This document shows, piece after piece, positions 8,446 through 19,948 of a stretch of 64,000 bases of DNA. How positions within the stretch are numbered: the first letter of the stretch is position 1; each line of letters begins with the position of its first letter. Position numbers and translations under genes: made by a program. This DNA is from Xanthobacteraceae bacterium (GTDB lineage: Bacteria; Pseudomonadota; Alphaproteobacteria; Rhizobiales; Xanthobacteraceae). Location of the stretch: the NCBI GenBank assembly GCA_029239875.1, contig JARBUD010000006.1:62001-126000 (forward strand). The letters run 5' to 3'. The notes under the pieces are model-generated. The model worked only from the letters and a program-made list of their open reading frames with translations. It was not told the origin of the DNA and made no database searches.

Positions 8446-9463
8446 GCTGCTTCCTCCGCCGTCCGAGTTCATCCAACGCCACCGCCGCCACCATGATGAC
8501 GCCGAGGAACACCGGCTGCAGGCGTGAATCGATGTGGAGCAGGTTGAGCGCGTTGCCGAGGATGGTGAGGAACAGCGCGCTGATGGCGACGATCTCCACC
8601 CGCCCGACGCCGCCCCGCAGGCTCACCCCGCCGATGACGGCAGCGGCGATCGACTGCAGCATCATCCGGTCGCCGCCGAAGCTCGCCTGACCGGAGCCGA
8701 CCTGGGCGGTCAGCAGGATGCCGGTCAGTGCCGCCAGCACGCCGGAGAGCACATAGGTGCCGACGAGATGCCGCCGGATCCCGACGCCGGAGACGATCGC
8801 CGCGTCGGTATTGCCGCCGATGGCGTAGACGTAGCGGCCGAACAGGGTGCGGCGCTGCACGAACACCATCACCGCCAGCACGATGAGCGCCACATAGATC
8901 GCGGTCGGCAGACCGAAGAACTGCACGCGGCCGAAATCGCGCACGAAGCTCTGGGGCATGCCGTAGACTGGAATGCCCGAGGTGATCATAAGCGCGACGC
9001 CAGCGGTGGCCGACATAGTGCCGAGGGTGACGACGAAGCCGGAGACCTTCAGGCGCGCGACGCACAGCCCGTTGATTAGTCCCACCGCCGCGCCGCTTCC
9101 GAGCCCTGCGGCCAGCCCGCCGGTGATGACGAGGGCGTCATTGCCGGGGAACGAGGCGGCGATGAGGCCCATGGTCTTGGCCGTCACCACGCTCGCCAGC
9201 GCGACCACCGCCCCGACCGACAGGTCGAAGCCGCCGCCGATGATCACCAGCGCCTGCCCGCAGGCGACGATGGTGAGGAGGGCGGTGTTGCGCAGGATGT
9301 TGATGATGTTGATCGGCCCGTAGAATTGCGGGTCGACCGCCGACATGCCGATGACGACCGCGATCAGTAGCGCCGGCAGGAACCCGATGCTCCCGAGAAG
9401 GCTGCGGCCATAGGAGGCGGCGATACCGGGCCGGGCAGTCAGCGAAGAGGCGTGCGCGTTCAT
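8438..9463 (-). CDS. Sugar/nucleoside-type ABC transporter permease (first)
   Basis: A 341-residue RbsC-like membrane subunit. GQALVIIGGGFDLSVGAVVALASVV, GLINGLCVARLKVSGFVVTLG and GGVSLRGGVGRVEIVAISALF are the conserved blocks. Its ATG overlaps the stop of the ATPase gene by 4 bp. Importers of this family (CUT2) carry pentoses, nucleosides, autoinducer-2, urea-like or cyclic compounds, so the family alone does not give the substrate. Confidence 0.88.
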   Translation of the reverse strand: MNAHASSLTARPGIAASYGRSLLGSIGFLPALLIAVVIGMSAVDPQFYGPINIINILRNTALLTIVACGQALVIIGGGFDLSVGAVVALASVVTAKTMGLIAASFPGNDALVITGGLAAGLGSGAAVGLINGLCVARLKVSGFVVTLGTMSATAGVALMITSGIPVYGMPQSFVRDFGRVQFFGLPTAIYVALIVLAVMVFVQRRTLFGRYVYAIGGNTDAAIVSGVGIRRHLVGTYVLSGVLAALTGILLTAQVGSGQASFGGDRMMLQSIAAAVIGGVSLRGGVGRVEIVAISALFLTILGNALNLLHIDSRLQPVFLGVIMVAAVALDELGRRRKQRV

Positions 9464-11007
9464 GCTGCCTCCGTCGCCAGATGCTCCTTGAAGAAGGAGG
9501 CGAGCACGTTCTGCTCGGTCTTGTCGGTGCCGGTGAGCTCGGTGGCGATGCGGCCGTGGTGCATGACGTAGAGCCGGTTGGAGAGCGCCAGCACCTCCGG
9601 CAGTTCCGAGGAGACGACGATCACCGCCGCACCAGCCTCCACCAGCTGCTTCATGAATTCATAGACCTCGAGCTTGGCGCCGACATCGATGCCGACGCTC
9701 GGTTCGTCGAAGAGGAAGACCTTGAGCTCGCGCGTCAGCGCCCGGCCGAGCATTACCTTCTGGCGGTTGCCGCCCGAGAGCGCGCCCGCCGGCCGCTCGA
9801 TGTTTGGCGGGCGCAGCTTCAGCCGCTCCATCGCCCTGCCGACGAGGCCGCGTTCGCTGCCCTGCCGCAGTAGGCCCAGGCGTGCGAAGGCCGGCAGGTC
9901 GAGCGCCGTCATCGAGGCGTTCTCGCGAATCGGGCGTGAGAGGGCGAGGCCCTCGGCCACCCGGTTGGCCGGGAAATAGGCGACGCCGCGCGTCAGGCTC
10001 TCGCGCGGGGCCGGCGCGTCATAGGGCGTTCCCTCGATCCGCACCGTGCCGCCGACGATTGGCTCCAGGCCGTAGATCGCCCGCACCAGCTCCGACTTGC
10101 CGCAGCCGACGAGACCGGCGATGCCGGTGATCTCGCCGGCGCGGGCGTAGAAATTCACTTCCCTCACCGAGCCGTCGGCAAGCGTCAGGTCCTCGACATC
10201 CACCGCCACCTCGGTAGGGGCATGCGGGATGGCGGGGAACAGCACGTCGATGCGCCGGCCGGTCATCAGCTCGACCAGCTCGCCATCGGTGACGCGCGCC
10301 GCATCGAGCGTGCGGATATGGCGCCCGTCGCGCAGCACCGTCACCCGGTCCGCCAGGGCGCGGATTTCGCGCATGCGGTGCGAGACGTAAATGAGACCAA
10401 CGCCCTGCGCCTTCAGCTTGGCGATCAGCTCGAACAGTCGGCCCGTCTCGCGCTCGGTGAGCGAGGCGGTCGGCTCGTCGAGGATGAGCAGCCGCACCTT
10501 GCCGAGCAGGGCCTTGGCGATCTCGACCATCTGCTGGTGGGCGCGAGAGAGGTCGTCCACCCGCCGGCCGGGATCGAGGTCGAAGCCGAGCTCGTCGATG
10601 AGCGCACGCGCCTTCTTGCGCATCGCCCCGGCGCGCAGTACGCCGCCGGCCGAGACCTCGCGGCCGAGGAACAGGTTCTCCTCCACGGTGAGGCTCGGCA
10701 CCAGCGAGAATTCCTGGAACACCGGGCTGATGCCGATGGCGCGCGCCCGCTGCGGCGTGAGATGGCGGATCTCCTCGCCGTCGAAATGGAAGCTGCCCTC
10801 GTCCGGCGGGAAGGTGCCGGCGATGACGTTGATCAGCGTCGACTTGCCGGCGCCGTTCTCGCCGAACAGCACGTGCAGCTCGCCCGCCCTTACGTCGAGA
10901 TCGACATGGTCGAGCGCGCGCACGCCGGTGAAGCGCTTCGAGATGCCCTTCAGTTCCAGCAGGGGCGCGGCGGCCGCCACCCGTGGGGGCTCTACGCTGA
11001 TATCCAT
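9460..11007 (-). CDS. CUT2-type ABC transporter ATP-binding protein (tandem ATPase)
   Basis: A 515-residue RbsA-like ATPase with two nucleotide-binding halves. The first half has Walker A GENGAGKST (residues 49-57), signature LSRAHQQMVEIAKAL and Walker B LLILDEPTASL. The second has the degenerate P-loop GLVGCGKSEL, signature LSGGNRQKVMLGRAL and FLFDEPSVGID. This asymmetry is normal for CUT2 importers. A 13-bp-arm hairpin lies upstream, between this gene and the binding-protein gene. Confidence 0.92.
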   Translation of the reverse strand: MDISVEPPRVAAAAPLLELKGISKRFTGVRALDHVDLDVRAGELHVLFGENGAGKSTLINVIAGTFPPDEGSFHFDGEEIRHLTPQRARAIGISPVFQEFSLVPSLTVEENLFLGREVSAGGVLRAGAMRKKARALIDELGFDLDPGRRVDDLSRAHQQMVEIAKALLGKVRLLILDEPTASLTERETGRLFELIAKLKAQGVGLIYVSHRMREIRALADRVTVLRDGRHIRTLDAARVTDGELVELMTGRRIDVLFPAIPHAPTEVAVDVEDLTLADGSVREVNFYARAGEITGIAGLVGCGKSELVRAIYGLEPIVGGTVRIEGTPYDAPAPRESLTRGVAYFPANRVAEGLALSRPIRENASMTALDLPAFARLGLLRQGSERGLVGRAMERLKLRPPNIERPAGALSGGNRQKVMLGRALTRELKVFLFDEPSVGIDVGAKLEVYEFMKQLVEAGAAVIVVSSELPEVLALSNRLYVMHHGRIATELTGTDKTEQNVLASFFKEHLATEAA

Positions 11008-11075
11008 ATGGTGTTCCGCAAATCCCGTTCGCCTTCGGCCCCTCCGGACGAGGCCGATGCAGTTCCCGCGCCACG

Positions 11076-11108
11076 CGAGGACCTGTGCGGGGGAAGCACA
11101 GGTCCTCG
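11076..11108 (-). terminator. Intra-operon hairpin between binding-protein and ATPase genes
   Basis: Perfect inverted repeat with 13-bp arms (11076-11088 and 11096-11108) and a 7-base loop. No T-run follows on the minus strand, so it may act as an mRNA-stabilising or partially attenuating hairpin. Such structures often keep the binding protein in excess over membrane subunits. Confidence 0.6.
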
Positions 11109-11132
11109 ACGCCGGCCGGGCCCGTGGGGGCG

Positions 11133-12242
11133 CTACTTCGCCTTGACGGAGTAGACCGGGCTCCAGCTCGCCGGGGCGAGCACGAGGTCCATCTGCACCT
11201 TTGGCGCGGTGGTCTTGTCGATCACCGCGGCGATGGGCTGCACGAGGGCGGTCACCGGCTTCTTCTCGATCAGCCGGATTGCCTGGTCGATGGCGATGGC
11301 GCCTTCGCCGACCGGGTATTGGGTGGCGAAGGCGAGGATGTCGCCGCGATTGAGCGCGTCGAGCATCGCCTGGTTCTCGTAGGAGGAGATCACCTTGATG
11401 TCGGTGCGGCCAGCCTCGGCGACGGCGCCGATGGCGGCTTCGGCGGTCGGCGCGCTGCCCCAGATGACGTTCATGTTCGGATAGGCCTGCAGCGCGTCCT
11501 GGATCAGCTGGAGCTGCACGGCGACGCCGGAATCGCCGAACTTCTCGCCGAGGATCTTGGCCTTCGGGTTCTTGGATACCGCTTTCTTGAAGCCCTCGTT
11601 GAAGGCTTCCGCCCAGCCCGAGCCCGCCGGGCCGGGGAAGGTGACGATATTGAGCTCCTCGTCCGGCTTCGACTGCGCCAGCAGGCCTTCGCCGGTGACC
11701 TCGCCCATGGCGGTGAAATCGACATAGTTGGCCGCCGGCAGCGCGTTGGGCGGCAGCGGGTTGGTGACGCCGACCACCGGGATGCCCTTGGCCTTGGCCT
11801 CCTCGAACTTCTTCATCAGCCCGGCGCCGGAGATCGCGCCGACGATAATCGCGTCGGCCTTCGCCGCCACGCAGTCGTCGAACTGCGAGAGCTGCTTGGG
11901 CAGGTTCTCGTAGCCGCCGGCCTCGTAGAGATTCATGTTCACGTTCGACGCTTCGGCCTGCTTGACGACGCCATAGGCGACCGCGACCCAGAAGCTGTCC
12001 TTCATGTGAGGGAACAGAACACAGATATTGTAGGGCTTCTCGGCCTTGGCGAGCGGCGTGTACTCGGCCGGCTTCGGCGTGCCCGAGGAAGAGTCATAGA
12101 TCTTCATCGGGAACCACTTCTCCTGCGCCGCCGCGGGGGAGAGCGAGGCGGCGGCGAAGGCGAAGAGGGCGGCGCCGGCGAGGGCGCGGCGCTTACAGCG
12201 GGAGAGGGGACTCGTACCTATCGATACGGTGCGGGTGGACAT
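11133..12242 (-). CDS. Periplasmic binding protein, TorT-like
   Basis: Solute-binding protein (369 aa) with a signal peptide cleaved near SPAAAQ (about residue 40). The mature part is a type I periplasmic fold. The block KPYNICVLFPHMKDSFWVAVAYG, followed by LYEAGGYENLPKQLSQFDDC, matches the TorT (TMAO sensor partner) lineage better than RbsB; the C-terminal SPVY also recurs in TorT. Here it sits in an importer operon rather than next to a histidine kinase, so it most likely feeds the CUT2 transporter. The ligand is unknown; TorT binds the small N-oxide TMAO, so a small polar N-compound is conceivable. Confidence 0.82.
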   Translation of the reverse strand: MSTRTVSIGTSPLSRCKRRALAGAALFAFAAASLSPAAAQEKWFPMKIYDSSSGTPKPAEYTPLAKAEKPYNICVLFPHMKDSFWVAVAYGVVKQAEASNVNMNLYEAGGYENLPKQLSQFDDCVAAKADAIIVGAISGAGLMKKFEEAKAKGIPVVGVTNPLPPNALPAANYVDFTAMGEVTGEGLLAQSKPDEELNIVTFPGPAGSGWAEAFNEGFKKAVSKNPKAKILGEKFGDSGVAVQLQLIQDALQAYPNMNVIWGSAPTAEAAIGAVAEAGRTDIKVISSYENQAMLDALNRGDILAFATQYPVGEGAIAIDQAIRLIEKKPVTALVQPIAAVIDKTTAPKVQMDLVLAPASWSPVYSVKAK

Positions 12243-12341
12243 GGTTCTTATTCCTCTGGTTGGTTTTGGCGGGAGGGCGCGGGTGAACGGCGTCCTCTTC
12301 CGAAGGCACTGCCTTATGCCGCGTTGGCGGCGAGTAGGCGG

Positions 12342-14291
12342 TCAGCCGGCCCAGCCGGCGACCGAGCGGCGCTCGAACACTTCGCGGAACTGACGCGTGG
12401 ACTCCGGCAGCAATTCGCCGGTGCCCCAGTCGAGGATCACCGCGTGCTGGCGGATGGCGTCCAGAGCGTCGATCTCGCCGGCCCGGTAGCGCTCGGCGAC
12501 GAGCGCCGGGTCGATGCGGGCATCAGTGACGCGGCGGGCGCGGATGACGTCCCGAAGCGCCGCGGTGGCGGCTTCGTCGACCGCATAGTCGCAGAGTTCG
12601 GCGTCGATGGTCTCGATGACAACGCCATAGTCCTTGGCGGCGCGCGCCACCGACACGTAGTCGTCCTTCACGTCCTCCAGCACCGAGGCGGGGTCGCGCT
12701 CCAGCGGATCGCCGAAGCCGCCGCCGCCGGCGGTCGGGCGGGAGAAGATGTCGCCTTCGGCGATCGGCACGTCGGAGAAGATCGAGCCGAGCCGCTCCTC
12801 CTCATTCGCCCCGGCGCGCGTGAGGGTAAGGCCGTGGGGCATGGAGGGCAGTCCGCCCTCGATGCCCCAGACCACGGCGCGCTCTCGGTCGCAGATGTAC
12901 GAGATGACCGTCTTCTCGGCCGCGAGCATCAGCGAGGTCTTCACCACGCCGGCGCCGCCGCGCCATTTGCCGGGGCCGGGCGAATCCTTGAGGATCTCGC
13001 ATTCGGTGGTGAGGATCGGGTTGGCCCGCTCCTGCCCCTCGACCGGCTGCGCCATCATGCCGGTGCCGAAGCAGGCGGTCGTGACGTTAGCGCCGTCGCG
13101 GCCGTTGCGCCCGCCCCAGCCGCCGGGCAGCCAGTCGTAGAACATGAAGATCGGCTTGTCGGGCGTGCGCGCATCCCGCCCGCCGGTGAGCAGATATTCG
13201 AGGTTGAACGCGCAGGCGAGCGCCCGCTCGGGCATCAGCTTCGACCACATCTCGTAGATTGAGTTCATGATCTTCTCGAACGGCATCAGGAAGCCTGTCA
13301 CCGCGACCGGCCATTGCGCATCGACGATCGAGCCTTCGGGCACGATGATCTCGAAGCAGCGGTAGAAGCCGGAATTGAGCGGCAGGTCGGGGAAGAAGGT
13401 CTTCATCCCCGCAGCCACCGCGGAGAAGGTGGTGCCGAAGGCGGAGTTGTAAATCGAGCCGATCACCGGGTGGGAGCCGGTGAAGTCGTAGATCGCCTTG
13501 TCCCCCTTGATGGTGAGCTTGATGCGGATCGGGATCATGCCTTCCCCGCCCGCCGGATCGCGGTCGATGAAGTCGACCGTTTCCCACTCACCGTCGGGCA
13601 GGGCGGCGATGCGTGAGCGGGCCGAGCGCTCGACATAGTCCTGCACGGCGGAGAGCCCGGTCTCCACGGTCGCGCGGCCGTACTTGCCGACGAGCCGAAG
13701 TATCTCGCGCTCGCATACCGCGGTCGCCTGCGCCTGCGCCTGGATGTCGCCGATAATCGAGGCAGGATCGCGGGTATTCGAGGCGATGAGGTGCGCGACG
13801 TCCTTGCAGAAGCGGCCCTTGTCGAACAGCCGGACGGGCGTGATGCGCAGCCCCTCCTTGAACATCTCCTTTGCCGAGACGTCGAAGGAACCCGGCACCG
13901 AGCCGCCGACATCCGACCAGTGGCCGTTGGACTGGGCGAAGGCGATGATCTTGCCCTCGGAGAAGATCGGCCGGATCAGCCGCACGTCGGAGAAATGGGT
14001 GCCGCCGGCATAGGGGTCGTTGATGGCGTAGACGTCGCCCTCGTGCATGTCGCCAGCGAAGTGGCGCATCACTTCCTTGCAGGTGAAGTGCAGCGTGCCG
14101 ACGTGGACGGCGATGTCCGCATTGCCCTGCGCCGCGCATTCGCCGTCGGCATCGTGCAGGGCGCTGGAGAAGTCATGGTTGTAGATGACGAAGGAGTAGC
14201 AGGTCCGCAGGATCTGCTCGCCCATCTGGTCGACGCTGGTGATGAAGGAGTTCTTCAGGACCTCGAAGGTCACGGGGTCGAGCTCGGCCAT
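12342..14291 (-). CDS. hyuB: Hydantoinase B/oxoprolinase family protein (HyuB)
   Basis: Second subunit (649 aa) of an ATP-dependent cyclic-amide hydrolase; relatives open hydantoins, 5-oxoproline, N-methylhydantoin or caprolactam, and some are acetone carboxylase subunits. The start MAELDPVTFEVLKNSF at 14291 is the canonical family N-terminus, although the frame is open further upstream. HLIASNTRDPASIIGDIQAQ and the Gly-rich FSRPTAGGGGFGDPLERDP near the C-terminus are strong family blocks. The gene follows hyuA with a 5-bp gap. No AcxC-like third subunit is present, which argues against acetone carboxylase. Confidence 0.9.
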   Translation of the reverse strand: MAELDPVTFEVLKNSFITSVDQMGEQILRTCYSFVIYNHDFSSALHDADGECAAQGNADIAVHVGTLHFTCKEVMRHFAGDMHEGDVYAINDPYAGGTHFSDVRLIRPIFSEGKIIAFAQSNGHWSDVGGSVPGSFDVSAKEMFKEGLRITPVRLFDKGRFCKDVAHLIASNTRDPASIIGDIQAQAQATAVCEREILRLVGKYGRATVETGLSAVQDYVERSARSRIAALPDGEWETVDFIDRDPAGGEGMIPIRIKLTIKGDKAIYDFTGSHPVIGSIYNSAFGTTFSAVAAGMKTFFPDLPLNSGFYRCFEIIVPEGSIVDAQWPVAVTGFLMPFEKIMNSIYEMWSKLMPERALACAFNLEYLLTGGRDARTPDKPIFMFYDWLPGGWGGRNGRDGANVTTACFGTGMMAQPVEGQERANPILTTECEILKDSPGPGKWRGGAGVVKTSLMLAAEKTVISYICDRERAVVWGIEGGLPSMPHGLTLTRAGANEEERLGSIFSDVPIAEGDIFSRPTAGGGGFGDPLERDPASVLEDVKDDYVSVARAAKDYGVVIETIDAELCDYAVDEAATAALRDVIRARRVTDARIDPALVAERYRAGEIDALDAIRQHAVILDWGTGELLPESTRQFREVFERRSVAGWAG

Positions 14292-14296
14292 CGCTC

Positions 14297-16321
<2,025 letters not shown>

Positions 16322-16373
16322 GGCAGCGCTTCCTTGTCCTCGTTCCGGCCGGCCCGTGCGCATGAGCGAGGGT

Positions 16374-16393
16374 CGGCCGGAGAAAACCGGCCG
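16374..16393. other. Small inverted repeat in the hyuA upstream region
   Basis: Seven-base arms CGGCCGG / CCGGCCG around an A-rich 6-base loop, about 55 bases upstream of the hyuA start. It could be a leader hairpin or a regulator site; nothing more specific can be said. The rest of 16322-16594 shows no gene. Confidence 0.3.
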
Positions 16394-16594
16394 CCGGTCG
16401 CTTGGCGGTGGACGCGTTTTCGGAAGTGTCGAAGGAGGATTAAACGTCCTTTTGCCCTGCTGCTCTTGACGTTCCGTGCAGGAAGATTTGCATCTGAGAG
16501 CATTCTCGCCTGATTTCTGGGCTATTTCAGCGAGTGCCCGGAAAGTGGTCAGCGAGGCGCCGGCAGGGCGGCCGGTACCTCGCCGGGCCGAGCC

Positions 16595-17974
16595 TCAGGC
16601 GTCCGGCATGCCGGCCTTCACCCAGGCTTCGACCTCGTCGAGCGTTGCCGCGAAGCGGCGCAGCATCTCATCGATCTCGGCCTCGGTGATGATCATCGGC
16701 GGGCAGAAGGCGATGGAATCGCCGATGGCGCGAACGATCAGGCCGTGATTGTGGGCGCGGTCGAACAGCTTGAGGCCGACCTTGCCGACCGAGTCGAACC
16801 GCGCCTTGGTGGCCTTGTCCGCCACCAGCTCGACGGCAGCTATGAGACCCATGCCGCGCACCTCGCCCACCAGCGGATGATCGGCGAAGCGGGCGAGGCT
16901 GGCGCGCATGTACTCGCCCATCGCGGCGGCGCGGGCGACGAGACCGCGCTCCTCGATAATGGCGAGGTTCTCCAGCGCCACGGCGGTCGCCACGGGATGG
17001 GCGCCGGTGGTGTAGCCATGACCGAGCATGCCGAGTTTTTCCGACTGGTCGGCGATCGGCTGGTAGATCGAATCCTTCATCAGGATCGCAGCGAGCGGCT
17101 GATAGGAAGAGGTGATCTGCTTGGAGCAGACGAGGATGTCCGGCTCGATGCCGAGTGCTTCGCAGCCGAACATGGTGCCGAGCCGGCCGAAGCCGTTGAT
17201 CACCTCGTCGGCGACGATCAGCACGTCGTATTTGCAGCAGACCGCCTGCACCTTCTGCCAGTAGCCCTTGGGCGGCACGATGACGCCGCCCGCGCCCATC
17301 ACCGGCTCGCCGATGAAGGCGGCGACGGTCTCGGGGCCCTCGGCGAGGATCAGGTCCTCGATCTCCTGGGCGAGGCGGTCGGCGAAGGCTTCCTCGCTCT
17401 CGCCCGGCAGCGCGTTGCGGTAGTGGTGCGGCCGCGTCGCGTGGCGGGCGAAGGGCAGCGGAAGGTCGAAGCCCTTCTGGTTGCCGGCGAGGCCCGTGAG
17501 GCTGGCCGCCGCGATGGTGATGCCGTGATAGGCGCCCTCGCGGGAGATGAACTTCTTCTTCTCGGTCCGGCCCAGCGCGTTGTTGTAGTACCAGACGAAC
17601 TTGATGACGGAGTCGTTTGCCTCGGCACCGGAATTGGTGAAGAACACATGGGTGAGGCCGGCCGGGGCGAGCTCGGTCAGCTTGGCGGCGAGCAGCGTCG
17701 AGGGCGCGTGCGCCTTGTGCGAGAACACGTGGTAGTAGGGCAGCTTGGAGAGCTGCTTCGCCGCGGCCTCGACGAGGCGCGGCTCGCCGAAGCCGACGCC
17801 GACGCTCCACAGCCCGGCCATGGCCTCGATGTATTGGCGCCCTTCGTCGTCATAGACATAGATGCCCTCGCCGCGGTCGATGACGATCGGCCCCTGCCGC
17901 TCGTGGCGGCGCAGATTGGTCACGGGATGGATGTGGTGGGCGACGTCGAGACTGTGCAGCGAGTTGGTAGGCAT
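16595..17974 (-). CDS. Class III aminotransferase (omega-amino acid:pyruvate type)
   Basis: PLP enzyme of 459 aa that transfers an omega-amino group to pyruvate or a keto acid. Start MPTNSLHSLDVAHHIHPVTN at 17974 fits the family; upstream codons overlap the regulator gene. Conserved elements are GLWSVGVGFGEPRLVEAA, NSGAEANDSVIKF (cofactor phosphate), DEVINGFGRLGTMFG (Asp to PLP nitrogen) and SKQITSSYQPLAAI with the PLP lysine. The best-known relatives use beta-alanine, GABA, putrescine or taurine-like amines. Its place between HyuAB and PxpABC genes fits removal of the amino group from the product of lactam opening. Confidence 0.88.
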   Translation of the reverse strand: MPTNSLHSLDVAHHIHPVTNLRRHERQGPIVIDRGEGIYVYDDEGRQYIEAMAGLWSVGVGFGEPRLVEAAAKQLSKLPYYHVFSHKAHAPSTLLAAKLTELAPAGLTHVFFTNSGAEANDSVIKFVWYYNNALGRTEKKKFISREGAYHGITIAAASLTGLAGNQKGFDLPLPFARHATRPHHYRNALPGESEEAFADRLAQEIEDLILAEGPETVAAFIGEPVMGAGGVIVPPKGYWQKVQAVCCKYDVLIVADEVINGFGRLGTMFGCEALGIEPDILVCSKQITSSYQPLAAILMKDSIYQPIADQSEKLGMLGHGYTTGAHPVATAVALENLAIIEERGLVARAAAMGEYMRASLARFADHPLVGEVRGMGLIAAVELVADKATKARFDSVGKVGLKLFDRAHNHGLIVRAIGDSIAFCPPMIITEAEIDEMLRRFAATLDEVEAWVKAGMPDA

Positions 17975-18011
17975 GATCGAGACCTTGGGAGGGGAGGAGA
18001 GGCCCCCGCGA

Positions 18012-18971
18012 TCAGCTCGCGGGAGAGCGGGAGGCGGCGCGCGTCTCGCTCGGCGTGTGGCCGAAGCGTGTGCGGTAGTTGCGGCTGAACTGGGCCTGGT
18101 CGCCAAAGCCCCATTCATAGGCGATCTCGGAGATCGACTTGCGGCACTGAGGATCGCGCAGCATCGCCTCGCAGGCGAGCAACCTCTGATTGCGTATGTA
18201 GGCCCCGACCGTGATGTTCTCCGCTTCGAAGATCTGGTGCAGGTAGCGCACCGAGATGCCGCAGCCCTCCGCCACCATCTGCGGGGAGAGCCGGATGTCG
18301 GCGAGCCGCGAGCGGATGAAGTGCTCGCAGCGATGCAGATGCGCGTTGCGCACGGTGGAGGAATGGCCGGCGAGCACGCGCTCGTCCGCCTCGATGGACA
18401 TCGCCAGCAGGTCGACGAGCTGCTTGCCCATCAGCGCGCGGGCGGGCTCGTCCATCTCGTCGATGCGCGCGCCGGTGAGCCGCAGCATGTCGACGAAGAT
18501 CGCGCCGACCGACCGGCTGGCGTCGAACTGCAGTGTGGCGAGGCGCTCGGGACGGGCGATGCGGGTGCGCAGCACCGCCGCGGGCACCTTCAGCACCCAG
18601 AGCGCGGCGGGATCGCGATGGCTGAACTCGTAGGGCAGGTGGCTGCGCTCGATGAGGAAGGCGCCGGGCCGGCAGCAAACCTCGCGCCCGTCCTGCTCGA
18701 AGCGGACCTCGGCGAGCTCGGGCACGGTGATGAGGTAGCTCTCCTCGCGCTCGGCGACGAGGTGGCGCTCGTGGCGGCGGTAGACCAGGCCGTCCGACAC
18801 GTTGCGCGACACCGCAACGGGGCCGAGCGACCAGGCGCCGAGGCTGCCGGAGAACTCGCTGCCCGCGCCGAAGCGCAGGTCGAGCGGAAAGTACGTCTTC
18901 GAGACGGCGTCCTGCCAGAATTGGCGCCGCATCGCTGGCGCCACCTGATTGGTCGAATATCCGGCACGCAT
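18012..18971 (-). CDS. AraC family transcriptional regulator
   Basis: A 319-residue regulator with an N-terminal cupin-like ligand domain (AraC-binding-like, FeaR type) and a C-terminal double helix-turn-helix. The second HTH is WGFGDQAQFSRNYRTRFGHTP. ATG 18971 is selected because GGAGGA lies 7 bases upstream; the frame is open to 19061. It is 37 bp upstream of the aminotransferase on the same strand and probably activates that gene and perhaps the hyu operon in response to the substrate or an amine product. Confidence 0.86.
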   Translation of the reverse strand: MRAGYSTNQVAPAMRRQFWQDAVSKTYFPLDLRFGAGSEFSGSLGAWSLGPVAVSRNVSDGLVYRRHERHLVAEREESYLITVPELAEVRFEQDGREVCCRPGAFLIERSHLPYEFSHRDPAALWVLKVPAAVLRTRIARPERLATLQFDASRSVGAIFVDMLRLTGARIDEMDEPARALMGKQLVDLLAMSIEADERVLAGHSSTVRNAHLHRCEHFIRSRLADIRLSPQMVAEGCGISVRYLHQIFEAENITVGAYIRNQRLLACEAMLRDPQCRKSISEIAYEWGFGDQAQFSRNYRTRFGHTPSETRAASRSPAS

Positions 18972-19130
18972 GTCGCGTTCCTCCGATCCAAGGACGGGCA
19001 GCCCGCGGGCGGCCTGTAGGCCGGTGTGCCGCTGGCCGCGCGGCACGCCGGGGCGGGTCATGCTACATCGCAGGCGGAACGTTCCCTCATCGCAATCCTC
19101 GCGGTCGGCGCCGTCAAGGCGCCGGGGCGC

Positions 19131-19868
19131 TCAGGCGAGCCAGGGGCGTACCGCCTCCTTCAAGACGCGAGCCAACTCCGCCGCATTCGGCGTGTCGGAA
19201 TGGATGCAGATCGTCTCGGCCTTCATGTCGAAGTCGCGGCCGTCGATGGTGACGGCCTTGCCTTCGGTGAGCATGCGCACGGCGCGGCGCGCCGCCTCGG
19301 CCGGGTCGCGCGCCTCGTGCTCGCGGGTGATGATCAGAGCGCCCGAGGCGTCGTAGTCGAGATCGACGTAATATTCCGAGATGAAGGTGAGGCCGCGGGC
19401 ACGGTAGACCTTCTCATGCAGCGTGCCGGCCATGCCGACCACCGGCACGCCATACACCTCCGCGGCGTCGGCGACGGCGTGCGCCACTTCCTCGCGGCGC
19501 ATGGCGGCGCCGTAGAGCGCGCCGTGCGGCTTCACATGGTTGAGCTTCAGGCCGGCGGCGTCGAGGAAGCCCTTGAGCGCACCGATCTGGTAGAGCACGA
19601 AGGCCGAAAGTTCCTCGCGTCCCATCGCCATGTCCCGCCGGCCGAAGCCCTGCAGGTCGGGAAAGGAGGGGTGGGCGCCGACCGCCACGCCGTGCTCGGC
19701 GGCAAGGCGCACGGTCTTGCGCATCACGACCGGATCGGCGGCGTGGAAGCCGCAGGCGACATTGCCGATCTGGATATGCGGCATGATGCCGGCATCGTCG
19801 CCGCAGCTGTACAGGCCGTATCCCTCGCCCATGTCGCAATTGATGACGACACCCATGCCCTTCTCCAT
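19131..19868 (-). CDS. pxpA: LamB/YcsF family protein (5-oxoprolinase subunit A type)
   Basis: PxpA-like protein (245 aa) that with PxpB and PxpC forms an ATP-dependent 5-oxoprolinase in E. coli and Bacillus. Hallmarks are NCDMGEGYGLY at the N-terminus, NVACGFHAADPVVM and KPHGALYGAAM. Two close ATGs (19868 and 19856) are possible; the first is used. It is separated from pxpB and pxpC by a divergent LysR gene, whereas in E. coli the three are contiguous, so shared function is inferred from family rather than operon. Confidence 0.88.
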   Translation of the reverse strand: MEKGMGVVINCDMGEGYGLYSCGDDAGIMPHIQIGNVACGFHAADPVVMRKTVRLAAEHGVAVGAHPSFPDLQGFGRRDMAMGREELSAFVLYQIGALKGFLDAAGLKLNHVKPHGALYGAAMRREEVAHAVADAAEVYGVPVVGMAGTLHEKVYRARGLTFISEYYVDLDYDASGALIITREHEARDPAEAARRAVRMLTEGKAVTIDGRDFDMKAETICIHSDTPNAAELARVLKEAVRPWLA

Positions 19869-19948
19869 GCCCTTCAGCCTGATCTTGGAGGGAAGCGTGG
19901 CGAAGGCCGGCGGCGACCGTCAAATCGTATTAACGGGATGCCGATATC

